Positions 1-8,130 of a stretch of 64,000 nucleotides of DNA are shown piece by piece. Positions within the stretch are counted from its first letter, which is position 1; each line of letters begins with the position of its first letter. The translations under genes were made by a program, and so were the position numbers. The stretch spans positions 1 to 64,000 of the forward strand of contig CACZUD010000004.1 in the NCBI GenBank assembly GCA_902784345.1. Reading direction: 5' to 3'. Under the pieces are notes generated by a model that was not told the origin of the DNA, did not search any database, and saw nothing but the letters and a program-made list of their open reading frames with translations. The DNA comes from an uncultured Pseudomonadota bacterium. GTDB taxonomy: Bacteria > Pseudomonadota > Alphaproteobacteria > Rs-D84.

Positions 1-3000
1 TATCCACTGCGTGTAGGCATTCCGTTGATAGTCGCACCAACACCATATTTATATGTGCTTGGCGCACCGCTATAATTCGTACCACTGTTCATAGTGTATA
101 TTATGCTATAGTCATCAATCGCAGAACACGCCGTAGAGGTTGTAGTGTTAGGCCCACCTTTCTTTCCTGTTGTGGTGTAACCGGTGTAACATGTACAAGT
201 TGTTGCCGAACCACTGGCTGTTGAGTTTGATGGACATGCCGAACATCCACTTGATGTATGATAATATCCAGAATTACACGACCAGCTGCTTACAGGGCAA
301 GAACTTGCCGGGGCACTACAAGAGCCACCATAATATTGTGTGCCACTGGTATAATAACTTGTATTATACGAACATGTGGAATTGGCAGGGCACCCGCTGG
401 TGTTGTTACCAGAGCATGTTCGGGTGCAAGAACCATAACACGCACCGCTGCCATTGCTGTTGCCGTTCGCACTGTTTGGATATGAACTTGACAAGTCAGA
501 ACACTTCGAACAAGAACCACTGTTTAAATAATAATTTGAATTACACGCTGTTGCGGCACAAGTGTTTGCACCGTCTTGGTGATATATACCGCTTACACTA
601 TATGAATTACCTTTATCACTGGTTGTGCAAGAACGATAACAGTCTCTCTTTTGATCTCTGCCGTCGTCTGATGCAGTATAAGAACTTCCTACTTGTGTTT
701 TACATTCATAACGGCTGTTATCTCCGTCTGGCGACCACCAACCACTTGTTACATCGCTACAACTTGGGTTGTATGCACCATTATTAGTTATGCTGTAATA
801 TCCACCTTTACAACTTGTTGTATATGTACAAACCCCGGCTGGTGCAGATAATGTACAATTTGCACCAGTTCCTGCGGCACATGCCGTACAAGTACCCCAT
901 ACCGCATACAGAGTTACTGTACCACCATTAGTTGTTGTTAAGTTGCTTACACTTTGACCATTAGAATATGTTGCAGATGTTGCAGTACTGCTGGTCGACC
1001 AACCAAGGAATTTTTTGGTGCCATTTGTAAAGCCATTGCTGGTTAATGCTTTGGCTGTACCATATTTATGACTGCTGTCGGCGGTGCTGCCTGTTGCACC
1101 AGTCGCATTAGCATTATAAACAACCGTATAAGTGTTCGCATCGCAAGCTGTTGCATTAGATGATGCGTCAGCGTGATACCCAGGTTTACATAAGGTCACA
1201 TAACAAGTACCAGTTGTTGTGCGAGACCAACTGCTGCACCCCGTACATGCGGACGAACCATTAGATCCACCAGCACCACCGGTAAAATACCCATTACATG
1301 TATTAGTATATGTACGCGAACCAGCACCGTTTAATATAGTGCAACTTTCTGAACCAGAAGTTGTTTGTGTTGTGTTCGCAACACCAGTACATGAATAACA
1401 CGAACCGCCATAAAGATAATTTCCACTGGAACAACTTGTGGCTCCACATGTAGCACTGTATGTTTTGGTTCCACAACTTTGTGTACCATAACATGCGGAA
1501 GAAGAGGTTGAACCAGCCGGACTGGTCTGGTGATAACATGTTCTGCTAAATGATTGAGCAGTCGCTGTTGCACCAGGTATTGATGTTGTCCCGTTAGGGC
1601 ATGTACCTGTGCTGGTCGTGTCATAACCACTGTCTGTAAACGACACGTTACATGCCGGACATGTTCCGCTGCTAAGATAGCGATTGGCCGCACAAGAAGT
1701 TGCTGCGCAAGTATTTGCGCCGTCTTGATGATAGATACCACTGACCGCAGTAGAACTAGCTATATCACTGGTTGTACATGAACGATAACAATCTCTTTTT
1801 TCATCTCTGCCATCATCAGATGCAGTATATGCCGAACCAACCTGACTTGTACAGGCATAACGGCTGTTATCTCCGGCTGGTGAATAATATCCACTACCGA
1901 CCGCTGTACATGACGTATCAGAAGAATTTGCTAAATAATATCCTGCACCACAACTATAGGTCCAATTGCCGTATGACCAACTGCCACAACTTTGTGTTCC
2001 ATAACAATCCGAAGAAGAGGTTGATCCGGCAACACTGGTTTGATGATAACATGTACGTGATTTGCTGCGATAGCGTGTACCACCTGTGATGGTTTCCGCA
2101 TCTGTACCAGTGTCAGTAAACGCTACATTACATGCCAAACAAGTATAGCCGTTTTTATAATAATTTGCAGCACAAGATGTCGCATAACAAGTATTACCTC
2201 CGCTGGCATAATATACACCATCAACCGCAGAAGACCCGGTCACATCACTTGTCGTACAATTACGATAGCAATAACTATAACCATCGGTGTTATTACTAAC
2301 AGAGTTCGGATATGTAGTACCACAGAAAGTACATTTTCCATTGCTATAATAGTATCCAGCAGCACACGATGTCGCATAGCATTGATTGTTGCCATTAAAA
2401 TATACGCCACTAACTGCATATGACCCACCTACATCATTATACGAACAATTACGATAACAACTTGTTTCACTGGTGGCCAGACCACCAGAGTAACCCGAGT
2501 ATGGATATGAAGAAGGGCACGCACCGCAAGTTTGTCCACTTAAACAGCCACTGCCTGCACCTGTTGGTGTTGCGCTTGTACCACCACCATTACTGTAGTA
2601 TCCACTGGAAACCTTACCGCACTTGGCACTTACACAATAGGTTGTGCTTGCAGAAGAAGGTGTGGCTGTTTTTCCACCACCTTCAGAATAATATCCGGCA
2701 CTCACTTTACCACAAGTTTTATTAAATGGGGAGCTGGTAAGACAACCTGTGCTGCTTGGGCTGCTTGTAGTGGCGCCACCGGTGGAATAATAACCCGCGG
2801 CAACCGGACCGCAACTGGCTGTTACTGGCATTCCTTTGCTGTTCAGTATAGTGGTTAAACAACCTGTTCCTGTTCCTTTTGGTGTTAAACTTGTTCCCCC
2901 ACCAGTAGAATAATAACCCGCGGCAACCGGACCACAAGAGTAACCGCTTAAACAACCTTGATTAGTACTGAGTGGTTGAGAAGATGTTGCGGCACCAGTA

Positions 3001-3239
3001 GAATAAAATCCTGCGGCTATATAACCGGTTATACCACGAGAGCTGCTGCTTGCTGATGTAGCAGTGGTAGGGCTGCTGCAATATTGTCCTGCAGGACATG
3101 CAGTACATGTTAAACTATTTGCTGGTAAATAATATCCACTATGACAAGTGACCGCCCATGCAGAAGCAGATGCAAACACCATGCATAATGCAATCAGTGC
3201 ACTTTTAAAAAAGCTAAAAAATCCCCGTTTTCCCGCCAT
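1..3239 (-). CDS. giant exported cysteine-rich repeat protein, N-terminal part (3' end beyond the left edge)
   Basis: An open frame runs from ATG at 3239 to the left edge with no stop, about 1079 codons, so the C-terminus is missing. It starts with a basic stretch and hydrophobic core (ALIALCMVFASASAWA), a good Sec signal peptide. The next 270 residues or so repeat a unit of the type GYYSTGGxTS...CL...CGPVAAG. After that come Cys-rich modules, including CYRSCTTSD, YHQDGANTCAAT and TASDDGRD blocks that occur at least twice about 1.15 kb apart. Around residues 700-766 is an InlB/Listeria-Bacteroides repeat ending in LGWSTSS and TLYAVWG, and a second such repeat begins at the edge. An RBS-like AGGGAAAG lies about 10 nt upstream. 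InlB repeats are typical of surface or adhesion proteins, so a cell-surface role is inferred. No enzyme domain is seen. Confidence 0.8.
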   Translation of the reverse strand, partial: MAGKRGFFSFFKSALIALCMVFASASAWAVTCHSGYYLPANSLTCTACPAGQYCSSPTTATSASSSSRGITGYIAAGFYSTGAATSSQPLSTNQGCLSGYSCGPVAAGYYSTGGGTSLTPKGTGTGCLTTILNSKGMPVTASCGPVAAGYYSTGGATTSSPSSTGCLTSSPFNKTCGKVSAGYYSEGGGKTATPSSASTTYCVSAKCGKVSSGYYSNGGGTSATPTGAGSGCLSGQTCGACPSSYPYSGYSGGLATSETSCYRNCSYNDVGGSYAVSGVYFNGNNQCYATSCAAGYYYSNGKCTFCGTTYPNSVSNNTDGYSYCYRNCTTSDVTGSSAVDGVYYASGGNTCYATSCAANYYKNGYTCLACNVAFTDTGTDAETITGGTRYRSKSRTCYHQTSVAGSTSSSDCYGTQSCGSWSYGNWTYSCGAGYYLANSSDTSCTAVGSGYYSPAGDNSRYACTSQVGSAYTASDDGRDEKRDCYRSCTTSDIASSTAVSGIYHQDGANTCAATSCAANRYLSSGTCPACNVSFTDSGYDTTSTGTCPNGTTSIPGATATAQSFSRTCYHQTSPAGSTSSSACYGTQSCGTKTYSATCGATSCSSGNYLYGGSCYSCTGVANTTQTTSGSESCTILNGAGSRTYTNTCNGYFTGGAGGSNGSSACTGCSSWSRTTTGTCYVTLCKPGYHADASSNATACDANTYTVVYNANATGATGSTADSSHKYGTAKALTSNGFTNGTKKFLGWSTSSTATSATYSNGQSVSNLTTTNGGTVTLYAVWGTCTACAAGTGANCTLSAPAGVCTYTTSCKGGYYSITNNGAYNPSCSDVTSGWWSPDGDNSRYECKTQVGSSYTASDDGRDQKRDCYRSCTTSDKGNSYSVSGIYHQDGANTCAATACNSNYYLNSGSCSKCSDLSSSYPNSANGNSNGSGACYGSCTRTCSGNNTSGCPANSTCSYNTSYYTSGTQYYGGSCSAPASSCPVSSWSCNSGYYHTSSGCSACPSNSTASGSATTCTCYTGYTTTGKKGGPNTTTSTACSAIDDYSIIYTMNSGTNYSGAPSTYKYGVGATINGMPTRSG

Positions 3240-3270
3240 TTGCAGGCTTTCCCTTTCTTTTTACCCTTTA

Positions 3271-3299
3271 ACTGTAGAAAAAATTCCAAAATAGGTCAA
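3271..3299 (-). promoter_or_regulatory. sigma70-like promoter of the giant surface-protein gene
   Basis: TTGACC, a 17-bp spacer and TACAGT on the minus strand, followed by a short leader with the AGGGAAAG ribosome site. Confidence 0.5.
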
Positions 3300-3342
3300 G
3301 CGTCTTTTTATACACTTTTTCATTGACATGTTTTTATGGGGG

Positions 3343-3590
3343 TATTCTCCCCTTGGGGGGAGTACGGTCGAAGACCGGGAGGGAGGGTTATGTTTCATAC
3401 GTTCGTTATTATGAAAACACCAGAATATTCCTCCCCCGTCACCTTCGGTGCCACCCCCTGCCAAAGGGGGAATTAGAGATTTGTCGCTGCGCGTCCACCC
3501 CCCTTATGTTTCATACGTTCGTTATTATGAAAACACCAGACAATCCTCCCCCGTCCGCTACGCGTCCACCCCCTGCCAAAGGGGGAATTT
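3343..3590. repeat. cluster of palindromic intergenic repeats, two direct copies and one inverted copy
   Basis: Two units of the form TCCTCCCCCGTC...CCACCCCCTGCCAAAGGGGGAATT occupy 3429-3474 and 3544-3589. A degenerate inverted copy (ATTCTCCCCTTGGGGGG...GAAGACCGGGAGGGAGG) lies at 3343-3388. A 37-bp exact direct repeat, starting TTATGTTTCATACG, precedes the two direct units at 3388-3424 and 3504-3540, giving a period near 116 bp. The units are GC-rich against an AT-rich background and each can fold into a hairpin (CCCCCTGCCAAAGGGGG). They have no coding potential and look like a REP/MITE-like intergenic element. Confidence 0.75.
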
Positions 3591-3633
3591 AGACCACAAC
3601 AAAAAACGAACTGCATGGCAGAATAAATATATC

Positions 3634-3662
3634 TTGATTTTATGTGCTTTTTGCGATATTAT
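3634..3662 (+). promoter_or_regulatory. promoter upstream of rnj, possibly giving a leaderless small ORF
   Basis: TTGATT, 17 bp, TATTAT. The -10 hexamer ends 7 nt before an ATG at 3670, the same geometry as at 9454, 10860, 29723 and 43106. Confidence 0.5.
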
Positions 3663-3669
3663 GCCATAT

Positions 3670-3762
3670 ATGATGAAAATATTGACATTGTTTATGTCTT
3701 TATTTGTTCCAAAATGTTATGGAATATCACAAACCGCACACCCAAAGATTTACTATGAATAA
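3670..3762 (+). CDS. possible leaderless small exported peptide (30 aa) upstream of RNase J
   Basis: ATGATGAAA opens a 30-codon frame whose start (MMKILTLFMSLFVPKCYG) looks like a short signal peptide. The ATG sits 7 nt after a TATTAT hexamer. Its stop overlaps the start of a second tiny frame (3755-3826, 23 codons, start MNKETVFIDNELAG), which ends just before the rnj ATG at 3834. The set could be a translated leader of rnj, or chance. There is no homology evidence. Confidence 0.25.
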   Translation: MMKILTLFMSLFVPKCYGISQTAHPKIYYE

Positions 3763-3833
3763 AGAAACTGTCTTTATTGACAATGAATTGGCGGGTGTGC
3801 AAAACAAAAACCTTAAAAAAGGATAAATACATT

Positions 3834-5642
3834 ATGAAAATTAAAGAAAAAATAAAAGAAAAACTAAAAAAGGCGGCAAAACCCGCTAAAAAAGCGACTA
3901 AACCGGCACGTGTTGCCGTCAAAGATAAGCCAGAAAGCGATAAAAATGACGATAAAATCTATTTTATGGCGCTGGGCGGATTGGAACATGTCGGTCAAAA
4001 TATGTATGTCTATAAATACAAAGGCAAATATTTAATCGTCGATTGCGGTATGGGTTTCTTGGAAGAAGAAATAGGGGCTGGCGATGTTCAATACTGTGAT
4101 ACGTCATGGTTGGAAAAACACAAGAAAGATGTTGTCGGTTTTGTTATTACTCATGGACACGAAGACCATATCGGTGCGCTGAAGTTCATTTGGCCAAAGT
4201 TCAGAAAGCCAATTTATTGCACGCGCTTTCCAGCACAAATATTGCGTCGCACTTTTGACGGCATTGAATTGGATTATAACCCAGAAAAAGACATTATCGA
4301 ATTTGATGCGGCCGGGGCAGAATTGGATTTAAATCCTTTTACGGTTGAAACTTTCCATGCTTCGCACTCTATCCCCGAAGCGCAAATGTTGATAATAAAA
4401 ACCCCAGCAGGCAAAATATTGCACACTGGCGACTGGACATTTAACGATGACAATCCAATCGAACCAAAGACAAATTATGCACGCCTTGCTGAAATAGGGT
4501 CTGATCCAAAATTGTTGGCTTGTGTTTGTGATTCTACGTCTGCAGAAAGACAAACCCCACAGACAACAGAAGTTCAGGTTCGCGAAACGCTGACCGAAAT
4601 TATGAAGAAAGCCCCTGGGCGCGTTCTGGTTACCGGTTATTCACGCAGTTTGGCGCGTATCAAGATGTTTTCAGAAGCTGCAAAAGCATCGGGCAGGGTA
4701 GCTTGTATCAAAGAACGCAGCAATCCAAACCCCGTTCCTTATGTTGGATTGCCTGAATTCCGCGAAATGGGTATTGAAGATGGTTATTTGAACAAAGACG
4801 ACGTTTACACTTTCGACGAAATCAAAGATTTGCCAGCTGAAAAACAGGCGATATTCTTGACTGGTTCTCAGGGTGAAAAGTTCGCTATGTTGACCCGTCT
4901 TTGCAACGGCCACGTGAAAGAATTAAAGTTGTTGCCAACTGATACTGTCGTTTTCAGCGCAATTATTATTCCAGGCCGCGAACAAGATGTTTCGTATCTT
5001 TATAACAAACTGGCACGTATGGGTATCAAAACTTATACTATATTCGATACGGACAATTTGCATGCGTCTGGGCATGCGGGTCGCCCTGAATTTGAAAGAT
5101 TCTATGATTTGGTACACCCACAGGTTTCAATTCCAATGCATGGCGAATATATTTCTGAAATGCTGAACGGTAAAATGGCGATGGAACGCGGTGGCGCTAA
5201 ACATATGATGTTGGTTCATAATGGCGACATTATCGCCCTGAAAGACGGCACAGAACCATATGTTTGTGAATCTATCCCAACAGGTTTTGTCGTTATGGAA
5301 GGAGAAACAGAACGCAGTGCGAACGATCCTGTGTATAAAACGCGTAAGAAAATCGCTTCGAACGGTGCAATATTCGTTACATTGCCTGTTGACAAGCGCG
5401 GATTTCTTAAAGGTGTACCAGAAGTTTCCAGTGCTGGCATCTTTGAATCTGACGATACAGGTTTTATGAAACGGCAAATTCAAATCGAAATCACAAATGC
5501 GATTGATAAATTAACAAAAACCGAACGCAAGAATCGTGATAATTTGTATAAAGCTGTTCAGGTTGCTTCGAACAAGGTTGTTCGTGCATCACTGGGCGCA
5601 GATAAAAAACCACAATACAGCGTTCATTTTGTCCAAAAGTAA
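3834..5642 (+). CDS. rnj: ribonuclease J (RNase J family)
   Basis: A 602-residue metallo-beta-lactamase / beta-CASP RNase, an enzyme with 5'-3' exonuclease and endonuclease activity in rRNA maturation and mRNA decay. The zinc motif HGHEDH is at residues 107-112. The beta-CASP part follows (VTGYSRSLARIKMF; later HASGHAGRPEF and IPMHGEY). Residues 1-40 form a Lys/Ala-rich basic tail ahead of the catalytic fold, longer than in most RNase J proteins and perhaps RNA-binding. I chose ATG 3834 over the in-frame ATG at 3777 because AAAAAAGGA lies 10 nt before it and the upstream part is not conserved-looking. The gene stands alone, followed by a strong terminator. Confidence 0.93.
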   Translation: MKIKEKIKEKLKKAAKPAKKATKPARVAVKDKPESDKNDDKIYFMALGGLEHVGQNMYVYKYKGKYLIVDCGMGFLEEEIGAGDVQYCDTSWLEKHKKDVVGFVITHGHEDHIGALKFIWPKFRKPIYCTRFPAQILRRTFDGIELDYNPEKDIIEFDAAGAELDLNPFTVETFHASHSIPEAQMLIIKTPAGKILHTGDWTFNDDNPIEPKTNYARLAEIGSDPKLLACVCDSTSAERQTPQTTEVQVRETLTEIMKKAPGRVLVTGYSRSLARIKMFSEAAKASGRVACIKERSNPNPVPYVGLPEFREMGIEDGYLNKDDVYTFDEIKDLPAEKQAIFLTGSQGEKFAMLTRLCNGHVKELKLLPTDTVVFSAIIIPGREQDVSYLYNKLARMGIKTYTIFDTDNLHASGHAGRPEFERFYDLVHPQVSIPMHGEYISEMLNGKMAMERGGAKHMMLVHNGDIIALKDGTEPYVCESIPTGFVVMEGETERSANDPVYKTRKKIASNGAIFVTLPVDKRGFLKGVPEVSSAGIFESDDTGFMKRQIQIEITNAIDKLTKTERKNRDNLYKAVQVASNKVVRASLGADKKPQYSVHFVQK

Positions 5643-5651
5643 AAAAAGAAA

Positions 5652-5677
5652 GACCGGTCAAACGACCGGTTTTTTTA
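5652..5677 (+). terminator. rho-independent terminator of rnj
   Basis: ACCGGTC / GACCGGT stem with a 4-nt loop, followed by six or more T. Confidence 0.85.
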
Positions 5678-5782
5678 AATACAATTTAACTTTAATAAGA
5701 AAATATATTTTATTGATACAACTGAATAATTTTAAAAAAATCACAATTGTCAGCCCCGGCTTTTTTGATGTATTTTTATGAA

Positions 5783-5806
5783 TAAAAAAGCCGGTAAAAT
5801 ACCGGT
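5783..5806 (-). terminator. terminator of tRNA-Arg
   Basis: On the minus strand, CCGGT-ATTTT-ACCGG is followed by CTTTTTT, directly downstream of the tRNA-Arg 3' end. Confidence 0.65.
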
Positions 5807-5814
5807 TTAATTTT

Positions 5815-5891
5815 TGGCGCACCCAGCGGGAGTCGAACCTGCAATCTTTGCCTTCGGAGGGCAACGCATTATCCAGTTGTGCTATGGGTGC
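5815..5891 (-). tRNA. tRNA-Arg(CCG)
   Basis: Acceptor stem GCACCCA/TGGGTGC, anticodon stem TTGCC/GGCAA with loop CTCCGAA (anticodon CCG, codon CGG), T-loop TTCGACT, discriminator G and an encoded CCA. One A-C mismatch lies in the T stem. The 5' 60 nt are repeated exactly upstream at 6112-6172. Confidence 0.92.
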
Positions 5892-6111
5892 AATATGACG
5901 AAATTATACACAAAGCCAACAAAAAAATCAAACATATATTAAACGGTTCGCCTCTTGGCTCTTGATATACAATAACCAAAATCAGAAAAATTTTGTAAAC
6001 TTCAATTTTTTAAGATTTTGCTAATTGTCTATCTGCGGACTCGCTCGGCATAAATGCCTGCGCGGCAATCGTAACGATTTTGGTGCGCGATGCTTCCAAA
6101 ATCTACTGCTT

Positions 6112-6172
6112 GTCGAACCTGCAATCTTTGCCTTCGGAGGGCAACGCATTATCCAGTTGTGCTATGGGTGCA
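6112..6172 (-). pseudogene. truncated copy of tRNA-Arg(CCG), 5' part only
   Basis: 61 bp identical to 5832-5892. It holds the acceptor 5' strand, D arm, anticodon arm and first half of the T arm. The 3' acceptor strand and CCA are replaced by unrelated, more GC-rich sequence (6028-6111). It cannot give a functional tRNA. Either it is a remnant of site-specific integration, or it is a tandem duplication followed by loss of the 3' part. Confidence 0.85.
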
Positions 6173-6187
6173 TACATGCATTCTATA

Positions 6188-6940
6188 TTATTTTACCCGA
6201 ACTTTCAATATTTGTTTGCGCAAAGTTTCAGGAAGAAACCGAATGTACGTTTCTGCAAAGACAGATAATAATTTCACACTCAGATTGTTTATATCTACAT
6301 CTTTTAAGATACCATTGAATTTATTTATATCATATCCGTACATTTTTGCATCTTTCATAATTATAAAGTGCGCCACAGATGCATATTCAAAAAAGACAGA
6401 ATCCAAATCTAAAATGGCAAACACATCGTCTTTTTCGTCTAAAATAATATTTTTTGCATGCAAATCAGTGTGACACAACCTTTTTTCCGACGGGTTTAAC
6501 ATAGATACAGCTTTGCGAAAAACGCTTGAAAGCAGCGGGGCAGAAATCTGTTCAAGATCATTATATGGAATATTTTCAATTTTGTGAGAAATATCAAAAA
6601 TTTGGCGATAAACATTGTCTAATTTATCCCCGGTCAAACCTTCTTGTAAGCGTTCGTGTAAAGTTTTTCCTGAAATAAAAGGGTAAGTTTCGCAATAATA
6701 TTCACCACAATTGTGTATTGAAATTCGTGGGGCTTTGATGTCATAAGTTTCTAAAATTTTGCTTGCCTTAAAATTGTGTTCTGCAACTGCTTTTTTTGAA
6801 AATCTGCATACATATTTACCTTTCGGGCGTTCTGCAATATATACAGCATGAATCATCCCAGAAATTGTCGGTTTTATGACTGCAATAGCGTCAGGAAAAA
6901 TCTGTTTTATGCTTAAAAAATATTTGTCTTGTTTTTTCAT
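6188..6940 (-). CDS. APH/choline-kinase-family phosphotransferase
   Basis: A 250-residue protein with the protein-kinase-like fold of aminoglycoside, choline and homoserine kinases. The catalytic loop HTDLHAKN is at residues 157-164 and the metal-binding DLD (as in DFD/DxD) at 178-180. The N-terminal lobe retains a Lys/Arg-containing strand (GKYVCRFSKK). The substrate cannot be told from sequence. It follows prfB by 3 nt and is probably cotranscribed with it. The 3' end lies 15 bp from the truncated tRNA-Arg copy, so a recent rearrangement may have set its downstream border. Confidence 0.75.
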   Translation of the reverse strand: MKKQDKYFLSIKQIFPDAIAVIKPTISGMIHAVYIAERPKGKYVCRFSKKAVAEHNFKASKILETYDIKAPRISIHNCGEYYCETYPFISGKTLHERLQEGLTGDKLDNVYRQIFDISHKIENIPYNDLEQISAPLLSSVFRKAVSMLNPSEKRLCHTDLHAKNIILDEKDDVFAILDLDSVFFEYASVAHFIIMKDAKMYGYDINKFNGILKDVDINNLSVKLLSVFAETYIRFLPETLRKQILKVRVK

Positions 6941-6943
6941 TTT

Positions 6944-8015
6944 TTACAGCGCCAACATCGCCAGCATAAAATCGTCTAAATCACCGTCCAGAACCGCCGC
7001 AGAATCCGTCTTTTCCACATTCGTACGAACATCTTTGACCAATTGATACGGATAAAGAACATAGTTTCTTATTTGGCTGCCCCATTCAATTTTCTTTTGT
7101 GCTGCTTTGGCCGCATCTTCTTCTGCTGCACGTTTTTGCATTTCTTGTTCGTACAGTTTAGAACGCAACATTTTCATTGCCATTTCTTTGTTTTGAATCT
7201 GACTGCGTTCGTTTTGGCAAGTAACAACTGTATTCGTCGGAATATGAGTAATACGAACCGCTGAATCGGTCTTGTTAACATGCTGGCCTCCTGCGCCAGA
7301 CGCGCGATAAGTATCTATGCGCAAATCTTTTTCATTTATTTCAATTTCTATTGAATCATCAACATCCGGCCAGACATCTACAGAAGCAAAACTGGTTTGA
7401 CGCTTTCCATTTGCATTAAAAGGCGATATGCGAACCAATCTGTGAACACCAATTTCGTTTTTTAACCAACCAAACGCACGTTCGCCAGAAATTCTGAAAG
7501 TAATACTTTTAATTCCGGCAACATCGCCGGGGTGCTCTTCGACAACTTCTATTGCAAACCCGTGTCTTTCACACCAACGAGTGTACATGCGCGATAACAT
7601 TTGCGCCCAATCTTGTGCTTCTGTGCCACCTGCGCCAGATTGAATAAATAAAAAGGCACCATTATTGTCCATTGGACCACTAAAAAGCGTTATGAATTTA
7701 GCTTTGTGGGTGGCATTTGCTAATTCGTTTATGGCATTATTAATATCGGTATCTTCTGGTGATAATTCGTACAAATCAACCAAGTTTTTATATTCACTTT
7801 CCAAATCGTTTAATTCGGTCAGTTGTTTTTCAAGATTAGATTTTTTCTGCAATATACCACGCGCATAATCTGGATTATCCCACAAATCAGGCGCGTTAGA
7901 AACTTCTGTCAATTTATCGATTTCAGATTGTAATTTTTCCGGGTCAAAGAAACCCCCTTACGGCAGAAATGTCGTCAGAGATTTGATTTAAAATATCATT
8001 ACTAACCATTACCAT
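6944..8015 (-). CDS. prfB: peptide chain release factor 2, with programmed +1 frameshift
   Basis: RF2 reads UAA and UGA and triggers peptide release; the GGQ motif (SGAGGQHVN) is present. Translation starts at ATG 8015 (or in frame at 8009), reads 23 codons to AGG-GGG-TTT-CTT, then meets TGA at 7946-7944. Skipping one base after CTT continues in frame through GACCCGGAA to the stop at 6944, 356 aa in all. AGGGGG, three bases, CTTTGAC is the classical autoregulatory RF2 site: an internal Shine-Dalgarno plus a slippery CUU before UGA. When RF2 is scarce, UGA is decoded slowly and the ribosome shifts. A promoter 6 nt before ATG 8015 suggests a leaderless transcript and supports that start. A search in one frame would call only 6944-7912. 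Confidence 0.93.
7943..7958 (-). promoter_or_regulatory. RF2 programmed +1 frameshift site
   Basis: AGGGGG (7958-7953), three bases, CTT TGA C. The UGA is at 7946-7944 and the resumed frame begins with GAC at 7945. Confidence 0.93.
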
Positions 8016-8021
8016 ACTGTG

Positions 8022-8050
8022 ATTTTATCAATTTATTTGTTCAATTCAAC
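8022..8050 (-). promoter_or_regulatory. prfB promoter, leaderless geometry
   Basis: TTGAAT, 17 bp, TAAAAT, then six nt (CACAGT) to the ATG at 8015. No Shine-Dalgarno can fit in between. Confidence 0.6.
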
Positions 8051-8078
8051 TTTTTTTATTTTTTGATGAAACTTTTAT

Positions 8079-8107
8079 TGCGTTAGATTTCTAAATATGA
8101 TAAAATA
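8079..8107 (+). promoter_or_regulatory. promoter of the exported protein at 8131
   Basis: TTGCGT, 17 bp, TAAAAT, with an ordinary leader carrying GAGAGGGA before the ATG. Confidence 0.5.
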
Positions 8108-8130
8108 TTCATAACAGAGAGGGATTTTTC

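Noticed and set aside
170..2955. Several plus- and minus-strand open frames of 60-205 codons
   Set aside because: They are out of frame with the long repetitive Cys-rich gene on the minus strand. Their odd composition (many Cys, His, Asn) is what that repeat gives in other frames.
3388..3540. Two 37-bp repeats considered as a CRISPR array
   Set aside because: Only two copies, the spacing of 79 bp is occupied by another repeated unit, and no cas genes are in the window.
3261..3592. Open frames across the repeat cluster
   Set aside because: They read through palindromic repeats with Pro/Gly-rich nonsense and have no ribosome site.
7944..8015. Frameshift mutation or pseudogene at the prfB start
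   Set aside because: The interruption is the conserved RF2 programmed site with all its elements in place.
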